A stretch of DNA of 44,602 nt from Candidatus Sumerlaeota bacterium (lineage in GTDB: Bacteria > Sumerlaeota > Sumerlaeia > Sumerlaeales > Sumerlaeaceae). Location of the stretch: the NCBI GenBank assembly GCA_026398535.1, contig JAPLSQ010000029.1:1-44602 (forward strand), in the 5' to 3' direction. Within the stretch, counting starts at the first letter, position 1; every line of letters starts with the position of its first letter. Positions 20,493 through 30,150 of the stretch are shown here, piece by piece. A model generated the notes under the pieces. It worked only from the letters and a program-made list of their open reading frames with translations. It had not been told where the DNA came from and did not search any database. The translations under genes were made by a program, and so were the position numbers.

Positions 20493-21371
20493 ATGATACT
20501 GTCTATCGTCATTCCTGCCCATAACGAGGAGGGAAGTATTCGAGAGACTGTTGAGAACTTGGAAGCGTGCCTGACGGAACATGGGATTCCCCGCGAGATA
20601 ATTGTCGTCAACGATCACAGCACCGACGGTACCGCCGCTGTTCTGTCAGATTTGGCGACTGCCCACGAGTCGGTCCGGTGGATTGATAACACCAGGTATC
20701 CCGGCGGCTTCGGATACGCGGTTCGCACAGGCTTGGAGGATTTTCGGGGCGATGCTGCATGTATTGTCATGGCTGACTCCTCGGATGACCCAGCCGATGT
20801 GGTCGTGTACTATCAGAAACTTGAAGAAGGATACGACTGCGTATTCGGATCACGTTTCACCCCTAAGAGCCGAGTTTCCAACTACCCTGTTCACAAGCTT
20901 GTGCTCAATCGGATTGCGAACCTGTTCATCCGTATGCTTTTTTGCCTGAGCCTAAACGATACAACGAATGCTTTCAAGTGCTACCATCGGAGGGTGATCG
21001 AAGGTGTTCAGCCCATTCTGTCCTGTCATTTCAACCTAACCGTGGAACTTCCGCTCAAAGCGGTCGTCCGCGGCTTCAAATATACGGTCGTTCCCATCAA
21101 TTGGTATGGCCGCAAGTCAGGCGTGTCGAAATTGAAGATCAAAGAGATGGGAAGCCGATACCTCTTCATCGTCCTTTACGTCCTGCTCGAAAAGTGGCTC
21201 TCACGGGGTGATTACCGGCTGCAAAAGGAAGAAGGCCAGCAGCGTATTCAATCGCGATGCGCATCGCCCGCCCGCACCAAAACCGGCGCCTTGCTCCCGG
21301 TTCCATCCACAAGCTCGCCCGGCATCTCCGTGTCGCTGACGCTGGCGGCTGTCACCCCACGTGCGGCGTGA
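20493..21371 (+). CDS. GT2 family glycosyltransferase (polyprenol-phosphate sugar transferase-like), altered C-terminus
   Basis: The N-terminus 'SIVIPAHNEEGSIRETVENL' and 'EIIVVNDHSTDGT' are the GT-A nucleotide-sugar binding strands. 'MADSSDDPADV' sits where the metal-binding acidic motif lies, and 'FGSRF', 'LNRIANLFIRMLF' and 'DTTNAFKCYHRRVIE' match DPM1/GtrB-like enzymes that make polyprenyl-phosphate-hexose. There is no C-terminal pair of membrane segments, so it is the short form. After about residue 244 (LSRGDYRLQKEEGQQ) the protein turns low-similarity and runs through DNA that is antisense to a transposase remnant. The last 40 or so residues are therefore probably not native. ATG at 20493 with GAGG 12 bases upstream. 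Confidence 0.85.
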   Translation: MILSIVIPAHNEEGSIRETVENLEACLTEHGIPREIIVVNDHSTDGTAAVLSDLATAHESVRWIDNTRYPGGFGYAVRTGLEDFRGDAACIVMADSSDDPADVVVYYQKLEEGYDCVFGSRFTPKSRVSNYPVHKLVLNRIANLFIRMLFCLSLNDTTNAFKCYHRRVIEGVQPILSCHFNLTVELPLKAVVRGFKYTVVPINWYGRKSGVSKLKIKEMGSRYLFIVLYVLLEKWLSRGDYRLQKEEGQQRIQSRCASPARTKTGALLPVPSTSSPGISVSLTLAAVTPRAA

Positions 21372-21425
21372 TCAGACCCGTCTCGCGATCCCGCGCCAGG
21401 TGAAGCTTGCAGCCGTTGCAAGGTC
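21250..21425 (-). pseudogene. decayed IS5-like DDE transposase fragment
   Basis: Read on the minus strand, one frame gives 'CKLHLARDRETGLITPHV' then a stop. A shifted frame resumes 'VTAASVSDTEMPGELVDG' and ends after VRAGDAHRD. Together they match the central part of IS5/IS4-type transposases (KxHxxxDxxTGLI..VTxAxVxDxxxxxxLLD). A frameshift at about 21358, lack of both ends and small size show it is a dead fragment. It underlies the tail of the GT2 gene on the other strand. No terminal inverted repeats were found. Confidence 0.55.
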
Positions 21426-21619
21426 GGACTTTGCGTCGGCGTGCCGCTTCAAGTACAACACCCCGTGTTAGCCTCTTGTGCCAGGACACTGGGTTGGAAA
21501 ATATAACTTGTGAATATTTGTGGCAGAGCCGTTACATAAAGTGAATATGCCGTCATTTATTGTAACGAAACGTCGTGCGCGTCAAGTTTGGGAATTCCCA
21601 GGCATTGGGAGGTCGTGCA

Positions 21620-22234
21620 ATGGGTGAGACGCTTTCACGCCAGGAAAGGGAGAAGCTCCGGCATCGCCGCGAGATACTTGCCGTTGCCCTCAAACTGTTC
21701 TCGGACAAGGGATATCACAATGTATCGATGCACGAGATCGCCGCAAGCGCCGAGTTTTCCATCGGCTCCCTCTACAAGTTTTTTAAGAACAAGGAAGACC
21801 TCTACAGGTCGCTTATGATGGAAAAGGGCGAGGGAATTATCCAAATCCTGAACGACGTTCTTTCCCAGGATGAAGATGTTGTGACGATTATCCGGAACTA
21901 TATCGCCGCCAAGGCCGGCATTATTACCAACAACATTGAAATCTTCCGCCTGCACTTCGCCGAAACACAGGGAGCGAGTTACAACATCAAGGCTGGCCTC
22001 GAACAGAAGATGCGCAATTATCATCGTGAAACGATAAAGAAATTGGCTTGCGTGCTGGAGAAGGGCATCCGCGCGAAAGCGCTTCGCCAGGCTGATCCCT
22101 TCTATTTGGCCGCCGCCTTGGATGGGCTTACCAACGCTTTTCTTTTCTGCTGGCTGGAGAATCCGGACCAGCATCCCTACGAGGCGAATGTCACATTGAT
22201 CACCGAGTTGTTTCTCAAGGGGGCTCTGGAGTGA
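21620..22234 (+). CDS. TetR/AcrR-family transcriptional regulator
   Basis: The N-terminal helix-turn-helix is 'REILAVALKLFSDKGYHNVSMHEIAASAEFSIGSLYKFFKNKEDLYRSLM' (about residues 17-65), the TetR signature. The rest is a ligand-binding helical domain ending 'DGLTNAFLFCWLENPDQ'. ATG at 21620 is chosen over upstream in-frame codons because GGGAGG lies about 7 bases before it. It heads the order tetR-MFP-RND on one strand and likely represses the efflux genes, and possibly itself. The AT-rich 21490-21580 region probably holds the promoter. No operator palindrome was recognised. Confidence 0.9.
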   Translation: MGETLSRQEREKLRHRREILAVALKLFSDKGYHNVSMHEIAASAEFSIGSLYKFFKNKEDLYRSLMMEKGEGIIQILNDVLSQDEDVVTIIRNYIAAKAGIITNNIEIFRLHFAETQGASYNIKAGLEQKMRNYHRETIKKLACVLEKGIRAKALRQADPFYLAAALDGLTNAFLFCWLENPDQHPYEANVTLITELFLKGALE

Positions 22235-22321
22235 TGGTATCCGTGCAATGTTTACATGACCATTTCAGCACCCCGGCACGGGCGAGGGTGGCCATTCAGA
22301 TTCATATCGCGGAGGCGTTGT

Positions 22322-23533
22322 ATGCGGATCAGGCATAGAAGCGGACTCATTTTCACCGCGGGAACTTTTGCTGCCGGGCTGATGTTGCTGGCCGGTTGCG
22401 ACAGGCCGGCGGCAGGACCCGGCGGACCGATGCCGGGCGGTACGCCTGAAGTGTTGGTCATGACTGTGCAACCGGAGCGCGTCACGATCACCGCGGAATT
22501 GCCCGGACGAACGTCAGCCTGCATTGTTGCCGAAGTCCGGCCGCAGGTGAACGGAATCATTCAGAAGCGCTTGTTCAGCGAAGGTTCCGACGTCAAGGCG
22601 GGTGAAGTTCTCTACGAGATTGATCCGGCTCCTTACAGGGCCGCCTACGACAACACCACTGCCGCGCTCGCGAGAGCCGAGGCGAATCTTCCGCCGATTC
22701 AATCGAAGGCCGAGCGCAACAAGAAACTGATCGCAAGCGGGGCGATCGGCCAGCAGGAATACGACGATATCGCCGGGACTCTCAAGCAGACCAAGGCTGA
22801 AATCGAGCAGTTGAAAGCCGCCGCCGCATTGGCCCGCATCAATCTGGGATATACCCGCGTTAACGCCCCGATTACCGGCCGCATCGGTAAATCCAATGTG
22901 ACCGAGGGCGCCCTTGCGACGGCGCATCAGGGGCCTCCCCTCGCAACCATCCAGCAGACTGACCCGATCTATGTGGATGCGCCGCAGTCAAGCGCCAATT
23001 TGTTGCGGCTCAAACGTAAAATAGCGGCGGGCCGGATCGTAATGGACAGTCCCAGCCAAGCCGCGGTGAAACTGCTTCTTGAAGACGGCACGTCCTATTC
23101 GCTGGAGGGGACCCTGAAGTTCTCCGACGTCACTGTTGATCCCAGCACCGGATCGTTTATCTTCCGGATGTCCTTCCCGAACCCGGATCGGATCCTGCTG
23201 CCGGGCATGTATGTGCGCGCCGTCCTCGCCGAAGGGGTGATCGAGCAGGCGATTCTTGTCCCGCAACTGGGGATTGCCCATGACCCGAAGGGGAACGCGA
23301 TCGCCCTTGTTGTGGACAGCGCTGACAAGGTGGAGCAACGGGTGGTCAAGGTGGAGCGTTCCGTGGGTGACAAATGGCTGGTCAGCGAAGGCCTGAAACC
23401 CGGTGATCGTGTGATTCTGGAGGGGCTTCAAAAGATAAGGCCGGGTGTCAGCGTGAAGGTGGCGTCGTCCGGAGCAAACACCGATACGACGGCTCCCGCG
23501 AACGCTGACGCGCCAGCGGAAATAAAAAAGTAA
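22322..23533 (+). CDS. RND efflux periplasmic adaptor (membrane fusion lipoprotein)
   Basis: This protein links the inner-membrane pump to an outer-membrane channel. The signal peptide ends in the lipobox 'LLAGC' (Cys about residue 27), so it is lipid-anchored. The barrel-sandwich halves are 'EVRPQVNGIIQKRLFSEGSDVKAGEVLYEIDPAPY' and 'GYTRVNAPITGRIGKSNVTEGALA', flanking a coiled hairpin 'AALARAEANL...EIEQLKAAAALARINL'. ATG at 22322 is preferred to 22256 because GGAGG sits just upstream and the signal peptide starts there. 87 bases follow tetR. The pump gene begins 12 bases downstream. No TolC-type gene is in the window. Confidence 0.93.
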   Translation: MRIRHRSGLIFTAGTFAAGLMLLAGCDRPAAGPGGPMPGGTPEVLVMTVQPERVTITAELPGRTSACIVAEVRPQVNGIIQKRLFSEGSDVKAGEVLYEIDPAPYRAAYDNTTAALARAEANLPPIQSKAERNKKLIASGAIGQQEYDDIAGTLKQTKAEIEQLKAAAALARINLGYTRVNAPITGRIGKSNVTEGALATAHQGPPLATIQQTDPIYVDAPQSSANLLRLKRKIAAGRIVMDSPSQAAVKLLLEDGTSYSLEGTLKFSDVTVDPSTGSFIFRMSFPNPDRILLPGMYVRAVLAEGVIEQAILVPQLGIAHDPKGNAIALVVDSADKVEQRVVKVERSVGDKWLVSEGLKPGDRVILEGLQKIRPGVSVKVASSGANTDTTAPANADAPAEIKK

Positions 23534-23539
23534 AGGAGG
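23532..23539 (+). promoter_or_regulatory. near-perfect Shine-Dalgarno of the RND pump
   Basis: AAAGGAGG overlaps the adaptor stop codon (TAA, 23531-23533) and lies 6 bases before the ATG at 23546. This fixes the pump start and indicates tight coupling with the adaptor. Confidence 0.75.
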
Positions 23540-23545
23540 TTATAC

Positions 23546-26500
23546 ATGGCCCGGTTTTTCATCGATCGCCCGATTTTTGCCTGGGTCATCGCCATCATCA
23601 TGATGGTGGTGGGCGTCCTGGCGATAATAACGCTGCCGGTTTCGCAGTATCCTCCTATCGCCCCGCCGGCGATCTCCATAGACGCCATCTACCCGGGAGC
23701 CTCGGCGAAGACGGTGGAAAACTCCGTCACCCAGATCATCGAGCAGAAGATGACGGGTCTCGACAATCTCCTCTATTTTTCCTCGTCCAGCAGTTCGGCT
23801 GGCCTCGGCAGCCTCACCCTGAACTTTGAGCCGGGCACCGATCCGGATATCGCATGGGCCAAGGTGCAAAACAAGCTGGAGCTGGCCAAACCCCTTTTGC
23901 CCCAAATCGTCCAGCAAATGGGCATCAAAGTGTACAAATCCACGAAAAACTTTTTCATGATCGTGGCGCTCTATTCCGATGACGCCACCATGAACGGCGA
24001 CGACTTGCGGGATTATCTCGCCTCGAATGTGGAGAATGTGCTGAGCCGCGTGGACGGCGTCGGCGAAGTGATGTCCTTCGGCACGCAATATGCCATGAGG
24101 CTGTGGCTGCACCCCGACAAGCTGGTCGATTATAAGCTGACACCGGCGGATGTCAAACAGGCGGTGAAAGCCCATAACGTGCAGGTTTCCGCCGGGCAGG
24201 TTGGCGGACTTCCATCCGTCCAAGGCCAGCAGTTGAATGTGACGGTCAATGTCCAGGATATGCTCCAAACCCCGGAGCAATTTGGCGAGATTCCCCTTCG
24301 CATCAATAGTGACGGCTCGATCGTGCGCCTTCGTGATGTGGCCCGCATCGAGCTGGGCACCGAATCGTACGAGGCCGAAGCGAAATACAACGGCAAACCG
24401 GCAGGAGCCATGATCATCAGACTGGCCTCCGGGGCCAATGCGCTGGATACCTCCAAGGCCGTCAAGGCAAAGATGGATGAATTGGCGCGTTATTTCCCCC
24501 CAGGCATGAAGGTGACCTACCCTTACGAAACCTCCCCCTTTGTGGAGGTGGCAATCAAGGAAGTGATCAAAACCCTGTTCGAGGCCATCCTGCTCGTCTT
24601 TCTCGTCATGTTTCTTTTTCTGGGGAATTTCCGCGCCACCCTGATCCCCACGATCGCCGTGCCGGTGGTTCTTCTGGGAACCTTCGCTATATTGAAATTT
24701 TCCGGTTTTTCCATCAACATGCTGACCATGTTTGCCATGGTGCTGGCCATCGGACTTCTTGTGGATGACGCGATTGTGGTGGTGGAGAATGTTGAGCGGA
24801 TTATGCATGAGGAGGGCCTGCCGCCGAAGGAGGCGACGCGCAAGTCCATGGATCAGATCACGGGCGCGCTCATAGGGATCGGCCTTGTGTTGTCGGCGGT
24901 GTTCGGGCCGATGGCCTTCTTTGGGGGATCAACCGGGGTCATCTACCGTCAGTTTTCCATCACACTTATTTCCGCCATGCTGCTTTCGGTGGTGGTGGCC
25001 CTGATCCTTACGCCGGCGCTCTGTGCCACCCTGCTCAAACCTGTCGCCAAAGGGCACGAGGCGGCCGAAGATGGCTTCTTCCTTACCCGGCCCTTCTTCC
25101 TGTGGTTCGACCGTGTCTTCTACCGCATGACCGATGGTTATCGATCGATGGTCGGACAAATCATCGCAAAGGGCATACGCTATATCTTTGTCTACCTGCT
25201 CATCGTGGGGGGGACGTGCTGGCTGTTTCTGCGGATGCCCACGGCGTATCTGCCCGACGAGGATCAGGGCATCCTCATGGCTCAGGTTCAGCTTCCGGCC
25301 GGCGCCACGATGGAAAAAACACTTAAAGTGATGGATGATGTTCAACACCATTTTCTTGTCGATCAGAAGGATGCGGTGCAATCGTGCATGACAGTGGCCG
25401 GATTCAGCATGGCCGGCAGGGGACAGAACAACGGTTTTGCCTTCATCAAGCTCAAGGACTGGGGACTGAGAAATCGTCCGGAACTCAAGGTGGAATCTGT
25501 TGCCAGGAAAGCCATGGACGCCTTTTCAAAAAGGCGCGATGCCATGGTCTTTGCCTTTGCTCCGCCGGCTGTCATAGAGTTGGGCAACTCGAAAGGCTTC
25601 GACTTCCAGTTGCAAGACCGCAGCGGAGTTGGCCACGAGCAACTCATGGCGGCGCGTAATAAGCTTCTGGGCATGGTGGCTCAAAATCCGGCCCTCGTGG
25701 CGGTGCGCCCCAACGGACTGGATGATCTGCCGGAATATAATGTGCGCATCGACTGGCAGCGGGCCGGCGCGCAGGGCATCTCCGTCACCGACATCAACGA
25801 CACGCTCTCGACGGCCTGGGGCGGCGCCTATGTGAATGACTTCATCAATAGAGGACGGGTCAAAAGAGTCTACATACAGGGTGATGCGCCCTTCCGGATG
25901 CAACTCGAACATCTGGACCGGTGGTATGTGCGCAACAATACAGGGAGCATGGTTCCTTTTTCGTCCGTGGCCACGGGCGAATGGGGCTACGGCTCCCCGA
26001 ATCTGCAACGCTATAATTCATTCTCCTCCGTCAACATATGGGGAGAGGCGGCGCCGGGGAAGAGTTCGGGAGACGCCATGAAGGCGATGGAAGAAATGGC
26101 CGCGAAGCTGCCCCCTGGAATTGGTTATGAATGGACAGGCCTTTCGTTACAGGAGCGCATCGCCGGCGCGCAGGCGCCCGCGTTGTATGCCTTTTCAATC
26201 CTGGTGATTTTCCTCTGTCTCGCCGCGCTTTATGAGAGCTGGTCCATCCCGTTCTCGATTATGCTGATATTGCCGCTGGGCGTGTTCGGCGCCGTGTTGG
26301 CAACATGGTCGCGGGGGCTGCCCAACGACGTCTATTTCCAAATCGGTCTGCTCACCACTCTCGGCCTGACGGCGAAAAACGCCATTCTGATTGTCCAGTT
26401 TGCCAAGGAACAGATGGCGCATGGCGCCGGATTGATCGACGCGACGCTCCAGGCGTCCCGCCTGCGGCTCCGCCCGATCTTGATGACATCCATGGCCTTT

Positions 26501-26734
26501 GTCCTTGGTGTGCTCCCGCTGGTGATCAATACCGGCGCGGGGGCCGGCGCACAGAATGCCATCGGTACCGGTGTCGTTGGGGGAATGCTGTCCGCCACAT
26601 TCATCGCCATTTTTTATATTCCGCTCTTCTTTGTCCTGATCTTCAAAATATTCAAGGGCAAGCAACCGCCTCAAACGCCTGATCCCCCGCCACATTCATC
26701 GCCATTTTTTATATTCCGCTCTTCTTTGTCCTGA
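23546..26734 (+). CDS. RND efflux pump permease, HAE1 (AcrB-like); C-terminal tail altered by duplication
   Basis: This is a proton-driven drug/solute exporter of the inner membrane. '[20 protein letters not shown]' is the typical N-terminal segment and '[25 protein letters not shown]' the first porter subdomain. The proton-relay aspartates are in '[19 protein letters not shown]' (TM4) and the lysine in '[15 protein letters not shown]' (TM10). The length of 1062 aa fits the family. The last 17 or so residues (after QTPDPPP) come from a second copy of a 95-bp tandem duplication read in another frame. Without it the protein would end at 26856 with a tail PDAAASSGSGIDALPRAAAHSR. Last gene of the tetR-MFP-RND unit. 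Confidence 0.96.
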   Translation: MARFFIDRPIFAWVIAIIMMVVGVLAIITLPVSQYPPIAPPAISIDAIYPGASAKTVENSVTQIIEQKMTGLDNLLYFSSSSSSAGLGSLTLNFEPGTDPDIAWAKVQNKLELAKPLLPQIVQQMGIKVYKSTKNFFMIVALYSDDATMNGDDLRDYLASNVENVLSRVDGVGEVMSFGTQYAMRLWLHPDKLVDYKLTPADVKQAVKAHNVQVSAGQVGGLPSVQGQQLNVTVNVQDMLQTPEQFGEIPLRINSDGSIVRLRDVARIELGTESYEAEAKYNGKPAGAMIIRLASGANALDTSKAVKAKMDELARYFPPGMKVTYPYETSPFVEVAIKEVIKTLFEAILLVFLVMFLFLGNFRATLIPTIAVPVVLLGTFAILKFSGFSINMLTMFAMVLAIGLLVDDAIVVVENVERIMHEEGLPPKEATRKSMDQITGALIGIGLVLSAVFGPMAFFGGSTGVIYRQFSITLISAMLLSVVVALILTPALCATLLKPVAKGHEAAEDGFFLTRPFFLWFDRVFYRMTDGYRSMVGQIIAKGIRYIFVYLLIVGGTCWLFLRMPTAYLPDEDQGILMAQVQLPAGATMEKTLKVMDDVQHHFLVDQKDAVQSCMTVAGFSMAGRGQNNGFAFIKLKDWGLRNRPELKVESVARKAMDAFSKRRDAMVFAFAPPAVIELGNSKGFDFQLQDRSGVGHEQLMAARNKLLGMVAQNPALVAVRPNGLDDLPEYNVRIDWQRAGAQGISVTDINDTLSTAWGGAYVNDFINRGRVKRVYIQGDAPFRMQLEHLDRWYVRNNTGSMVPFSSVATGEWGYGSPNLQRYNSFSSVNIWGEAAPGKSSGDAMKAMEEMAAKLPPGIGYEWTGLSLQERIAGAQAPALYAFSILVIFLCLAALYESWSIPFSIMLILPLGVFGAVLATWSRGLPNDVYFQIGLLTTLGLTAKNAILIVQFAKEQMAHGAGLIDATLQASRLRLRPILMTSMAFVLGVLPLVINTGAGAGAQNAIGTGVVGGMLSATFIAIFYIPLFFVLIFKIFKGKQPPQTPDPPPHSSPFFIFRSSLS

Positions 26735-26783
26735 TCTTCAAAATATTCAAGGGCAAGCAACCGCCTCAAACGCCTGATCCCCC
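26592..26783 (+). repeat. 95-bp tandem duplication at the end of the RND gene
   Basis: Bases 26592-26688 repeat at 26687-26783 with a period of 95. Since 95 is not a multiple of three, the second copy is read in a new frame and stops the protein at 26734. A third copy of the unit forms the last 95 bases of the window (44508-44602). Confidence 0.95.
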
Positions 26784-26847
26784 TCCGGATGCAGCCGCTT
26801 CTTCTGGAAGCGGTATTGATGCCTTGCCGCGCGCGGCGGCAGCTCAC

Positions 26848-27795
26848 TCACGCTGAAAGATTGCGGACATATTTCTCGCGCTCCCTAAATGTTGCCGCGG
26901 TTTGTTTGACAAGGCGGTCGAGCAGGCCGCTGTCCGGCTTGCCGTACATTGCCGGATACGGATCGCCGCCCGGCCCCAGCGGTTCCGGCGTCACGAAGCA
27001 CATGTCATTGTTATATCCGATGAGGTAGAGCGCCATGATGATCGTGTCGAGGTCGAGGCTTCCTTCGCCGAGCGCGCAACGGTTGCTGTCGGCCATGTGA
27101 AGGTTTGTCAGGCGCCGCCCGCTCTTCCATAACGTCGTGGCGATGTGCGATTCCTCGACCTGCATGTGATAAACGTCACCGTTGATGTGCTGGATGCCCG
27201 GACTGTCAACGGCTTCGATGAAACACAGGGCGTCGGCGAATGTATGGACGATGCTCACCTCGGCGGATCGGATAGGTTCCACGGCGCCCCGTATGCCCGT
27301 CTGCTTGAAAAGAGGCGCAACGACACACAACGCTTCAACAGCGCGCTCAAATTCGCATTCGTCAATTTTCTGGGGACGGCCGACAGCCGCTGGAACGACG
27401 AGGAAATAGCGCGCGCCCATCTCAGCGCCGAGATCAAGGTTGCTCCGGATATAGTCGATGGCGTTTTGTCTGACGCGGCCGCTGTTGCCGGCCAACTCGT
27501 TTTCGGCGGAGAACATGCCGCAGATGCCCGAGCATTGCACGCCATGGTCAGAGAGAATCTTTCGCGTCTCGGCGCTTTTATAGCCAAGGTCCGGACCGTA
27601 ACGATTGCCATGAAGCTCAATATGTTTGATGCCGTTGGCGGCAAGTCGTTTCACTGAAACAGCAAGGCTCTCCATGCCAAACCCCCAATTTGACCAGGAA
27701 AGGTTCAACAAGGGTTTCATCCTTTCGGGATGGCTGGCCTTGTATTGCAGGAAAGCTTTACGAATTGCCGCGTTCTTTTTTTCAAAATTCTGCAT
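26848..27795 (-). CDS. sugar phosphate isomerase/epimerase-like TIM-barrel protein
   Basis: This belongs to the xylose isomerase-like TIM barrel (AP endonuclease 2) family, which includes ketose 3-epimerases and dehydratases. Candidate metal ligands fall in the right order: 'GAVEPIRSAE' (Glu), 'HINGDVYHM' (Asp/His), 'LHMADSNR' (His/Asp) and 'FVTPEPLG' (Glu). Length 315 aa. AAAGGAG lies 8 bases before the ATG at 27795. It is the last gene of the long minus-strand sugar operon, 47 bases after a GH127-like gene, and probably converts a keto-sugar released by the upstream steps. Its stop faces the RND gene and would overlap it by a few bases if the 95-bp duplication were absent. Confidence 0.85.
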   Translation of the reverse strand: MQNFEKKNAAIRKAFLQYKASHPERMKPLLNLSWSNWGFGMESLAVSVKRLAANGIKHIELHGNRYGPDLGYKSAETRKILSDHGVQCSGICGMFSAENELAGNSGRVRQNAIDYIRSNLDLGAEMGARYFLVVPAAVGRPQKIDECEFERAVEALCVVAPLFKQTGIRGAVEPIRSAEVSIVHTFADALCFIEAVDSPGIQHINGDVYHMQVEESHIATTLWKSGRRLTNLHMADSNRCALGEGSLDLDTIIMALYLIGYNNDMCFVTPEPLGPGGDPYPAMYGKPDSGLLDRLVKQTAATFREREKYVRNLSA

Positions 27796-27842
27796 GATTC
27801 AGGCTCCTTTGTAAATTGTTCATCATTATTCCATGACGCGTG

Positions 27843-30110
27843 TCATTTGTGCTGATCGGTGTGAAAAACCGATAATATTTCGTCCGCATTGAGCGCTCTT
27901 CCGTAAAGCGTGAAGTCCCCGATGACACCGAGGAAATACTCGCCGCCGACAAAGTGCGGATTGAAGCCAATGCCGAAATCACAGGCCAGTGTGTCCATGT
28001 GGGCGGGCGCGCTGGTCTTGTCCTTCAGTTCACCGTCCAGATAGAGCAGGAGTTTTGCGCCATCTTTTACGACGACGGCATGATGCCATTTGCCAGCCTC
28101 AATTCTAAATGATTTTGTTTTGTGGATTCCGCCGTTTTCGATGGACGCGTACAACTCATCACCGCTGAGGGAAAGACGCAGAGGATCATCGTGCGGGCGC
28201 GCCCACGCCGAGAAAATCTGCCGGACGCCAAGGTAATCCGGAGTGGCGCCCTCGGGTTTGAACCAAATGCCCAAGGTGAACTGTTCCATGGGAAAGTAGC
28301 GGACGCCATACATGAGCGATGATGAGCGCCCATTGAACGCGAGTGCCTTAGACGGACCGCCAGCGCGCCCGGCGGTCGTGGCGGTATCCTTTTCACCAAG
28401 GAGGGTCCCCGTCGTCGGCGCGCCGTTGCCGTTGAACTCGGCACTTGTGATCACCCGATCGGGTCCGAGGGATTCGAGCCAACTCTCGCATAGGCTGAAG
28501 TCGGGGAAAAAGGGCAGTTTTGTGCCCATCTGGCTCATCGCGACCACCGCGTCGCCCTTGAATTTGACGTCGAGCATCCGGCCGTTGATCACCTCGCTGG
28601 TCCCGCGGACCGGCAGGGGGAATTCCACGCTTATGGGGCGTCCGACCGGTGGCTTGCCAATCACAACATAATATGGCGTGAAGGCAAAGGGAAGGGCATC
28701 CTTTCCGCAAATGACCTTGACACACTTGCGATCCACCCAGTCCGAAAGCCGCACATGAAGGTCTCCCTCTTTTTTCAACGTGACGGTGAGCGGACCGCGG
28801 TCAGGGTAAGGGCTTGCGACCCTGATATCGTCGTTGTCGCAATCGAAGAGCAGGTTCACGTAATGTCCGCCGTTCACCCGGCGGCAGCAATTGAGTTTCA
28901 CCTCCGCAACGGTGGCGACGCCGCCACCGACAATATCCATCATGAATCCGCCGTCGAGATAGGGATTTTTAGTGCTGACATGCCCATAGGGCGCCGGGAA
29001 CCCGTAGGCTCCGCGCACACGTTCGCGGACGTTTGCCCGTCCGTCGGACTGCGGCCGGTCGGGACTGGGCGGAATGAAGCTCGTGTCGAGAAGCTGAGCG
29101 GGCAGCAGGTGAGCGCGTGTGAAGCGTTCGGCGTCTTGGTAATACTGCGGCCACCCCCAGTCGCCGAGTCTCATGGCTGTCTCGATGAGTTCGGCTGTGT
29201 TATTGATCTCGCCCACATCGCTGTGCGCGCTGACACGCTCCGGAACCCAGCCTGTGGCGCGGCTGATGATGCCTGTCAGTCCGCTGTCATAGCGCGCGCG
29301 CACCCGGTCCATCATCACGGAATTGCTTGTGAGCAAGGCGACCTCGGCCAGCGCGTTCATGCCGGCGATCAGTTCAAAGCCATGGTCGTGGCCTGCGGCG
29401 CCGCCATCGGGCGGGAAACCATAAATCATAAGACTTTCGGCAAGAGTTGTGGCAAGGTCCAGCGCCGGTTTATAGTTCGCGGCTTTGTAATATTGAACAA
29501 GCGGCCATATCACAAATGGGAAGGTTCCCGTGTCGTTGTTGGGTTCGTCCCACCGGGGCGGATTGTATGTGCCTCCGCCTTTGATGGCGAAATGCTCCTG
29601 GTAGGCGCGCCAGTTGAATCCCGTGCCGACAAAATACTTCATGTGGTTGGCTATGGAATCATGAAGATATTCGGCGGCCATCTGATCGTTGCGGGAAAGG
29701 GCGAGACCAGCAAGACCGCGAAATCCCGCGCCATCGTTGAAAATCCAGCAGGTTGTATAAGGGGCGCCAGGGCGGTCGGGATTCGCGGGAATCCCGCGGA
29801 CGATCGCGTATGAATCAAACAACACCCGGCGGTACTTCTTAATGACATCCTCATCGAGCCTCGCGCCGAGCGCATGTTCGGCCTTGAGCATCGCAAACAG
29901 CGCCCGACCCGTCACATTGCCCACGCTCAACTGGTGATGGAACTCGAGTCTTGGCGTGTCGAAGACCATGCAACCGAAATACGGTATGTTCCTGTCGTCA
30001 GGATTAAGAATGGTTGACATGCAATGGATGCCAGCGGAAAGAGCAAGATCAAGGTCGCATGTGTTGACCTTGAGCGGTTCGGTTGCATGTGTTGAATTGG
30101 ACATCATCAT
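27843..30110 (-). CDS. GH127-like putative glycoside hydrolase with C-terminal LamG domain (paralog 1)
   Basis: From the probable start at 30110 the first residues are MMMSNSTHATEPLKVNT. The frame is open further upstream, and a better signal peptide (LRHIVTRICALIMMM...) would need a non-ATG start near 30155. Conserved with the neighbours are 'DLDLALSAGIHCMSTILNPDDRNIPYF', 'DVGEINNTAELIETAMRLGDW' (about 295) and 'YYQDAERFTRAHLLPAQLLD', which align with the alpha/alpha barrel of GH127 (DUF1680). A beta-sandwich follows ('LHVRLSDWV'). The last 200 residues are a LamG/concanavalin-like fold ('FTLGIWFKPEG', 'GKWHHAVVVKDGAKLLLYLDGELKD'), likely sugar-binding. The Zn-binding cysteines of GH127 are not evident, so activity is uncertain. 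It is probably exported. Confidence 0.6.
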   Translation of the reverse strand: MMMSNSTHATEPLKVNTCDLDLALSAGIHCMSTILNPDDRNIPYFGCMVFDTPRLEFHHQLSVGNVTGRALFAMLKAEHALGARLDEDVIKKYRRVLFDSYAIVRGIPANPDRPGAPYTTCWIFNDGAGFRGLAGLALSRNDQMAAEYLHDSIANHMKYFVGTGFNWRAYQEHFAIKGGGTYNPPRWDEPNNDTGTFPFVIWPLVQYYKAANYKPALDLATTLAESLMIYGFPPDGGAAGHDHGFELIAGMNALAEVALLTSNSVMMDRVRARYDSGLTGIISRATGWVPERVSAHSDVGEINNTAELIETAMRLGDWGWPQYYQDAERFTRAHLLPAQLLDTSFIPPSPDRPQSDGRANVRERVRGAYGFPAPYGHVSTKNPYLDGGFMMDIVGGGVATVAEVKLNCCRRVNGGHYVNLLFDCDNDDIRVASPYPDRGPLTVTLKKEGDLHVRLSDWVDRKCVKVICGKDALPFAFTPYYVVIGKPPVGRPISVEFPLPVRGTSEVINGRMLDVKFKGDAVVAMSQMGTKLPFFPDFSLCESWLESLGPDRVITSAEFNGNGAPTTGTLLGEKDTATTAGRAGGPSKALAFNGRSSSLMYGVRYFPMEQFTLGIWFKPEGATPDYLGVRQIFSAWARPHDDPLRLSLSGDELYASIENGGIHKTKSFRIEAGKWHHAVVVKDGAKLLLYLDGELKDKTSAPAHMDTLACDFGIGFNPHFVGGEYFLGVIGDFTLYGRALNADEILSVFHTDQHK

Positions 30111-30150
30111 AATCAGCGCGCAAATCCGTGTGACAATATGGCGGAGCGGG

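Noticed and set aside
23540..24808. 422-codon open frame antisense to the RND pump
   Set aside because: Histidine- and glycine-rich shadow translation of a conserved pump; no ribosome site or family.
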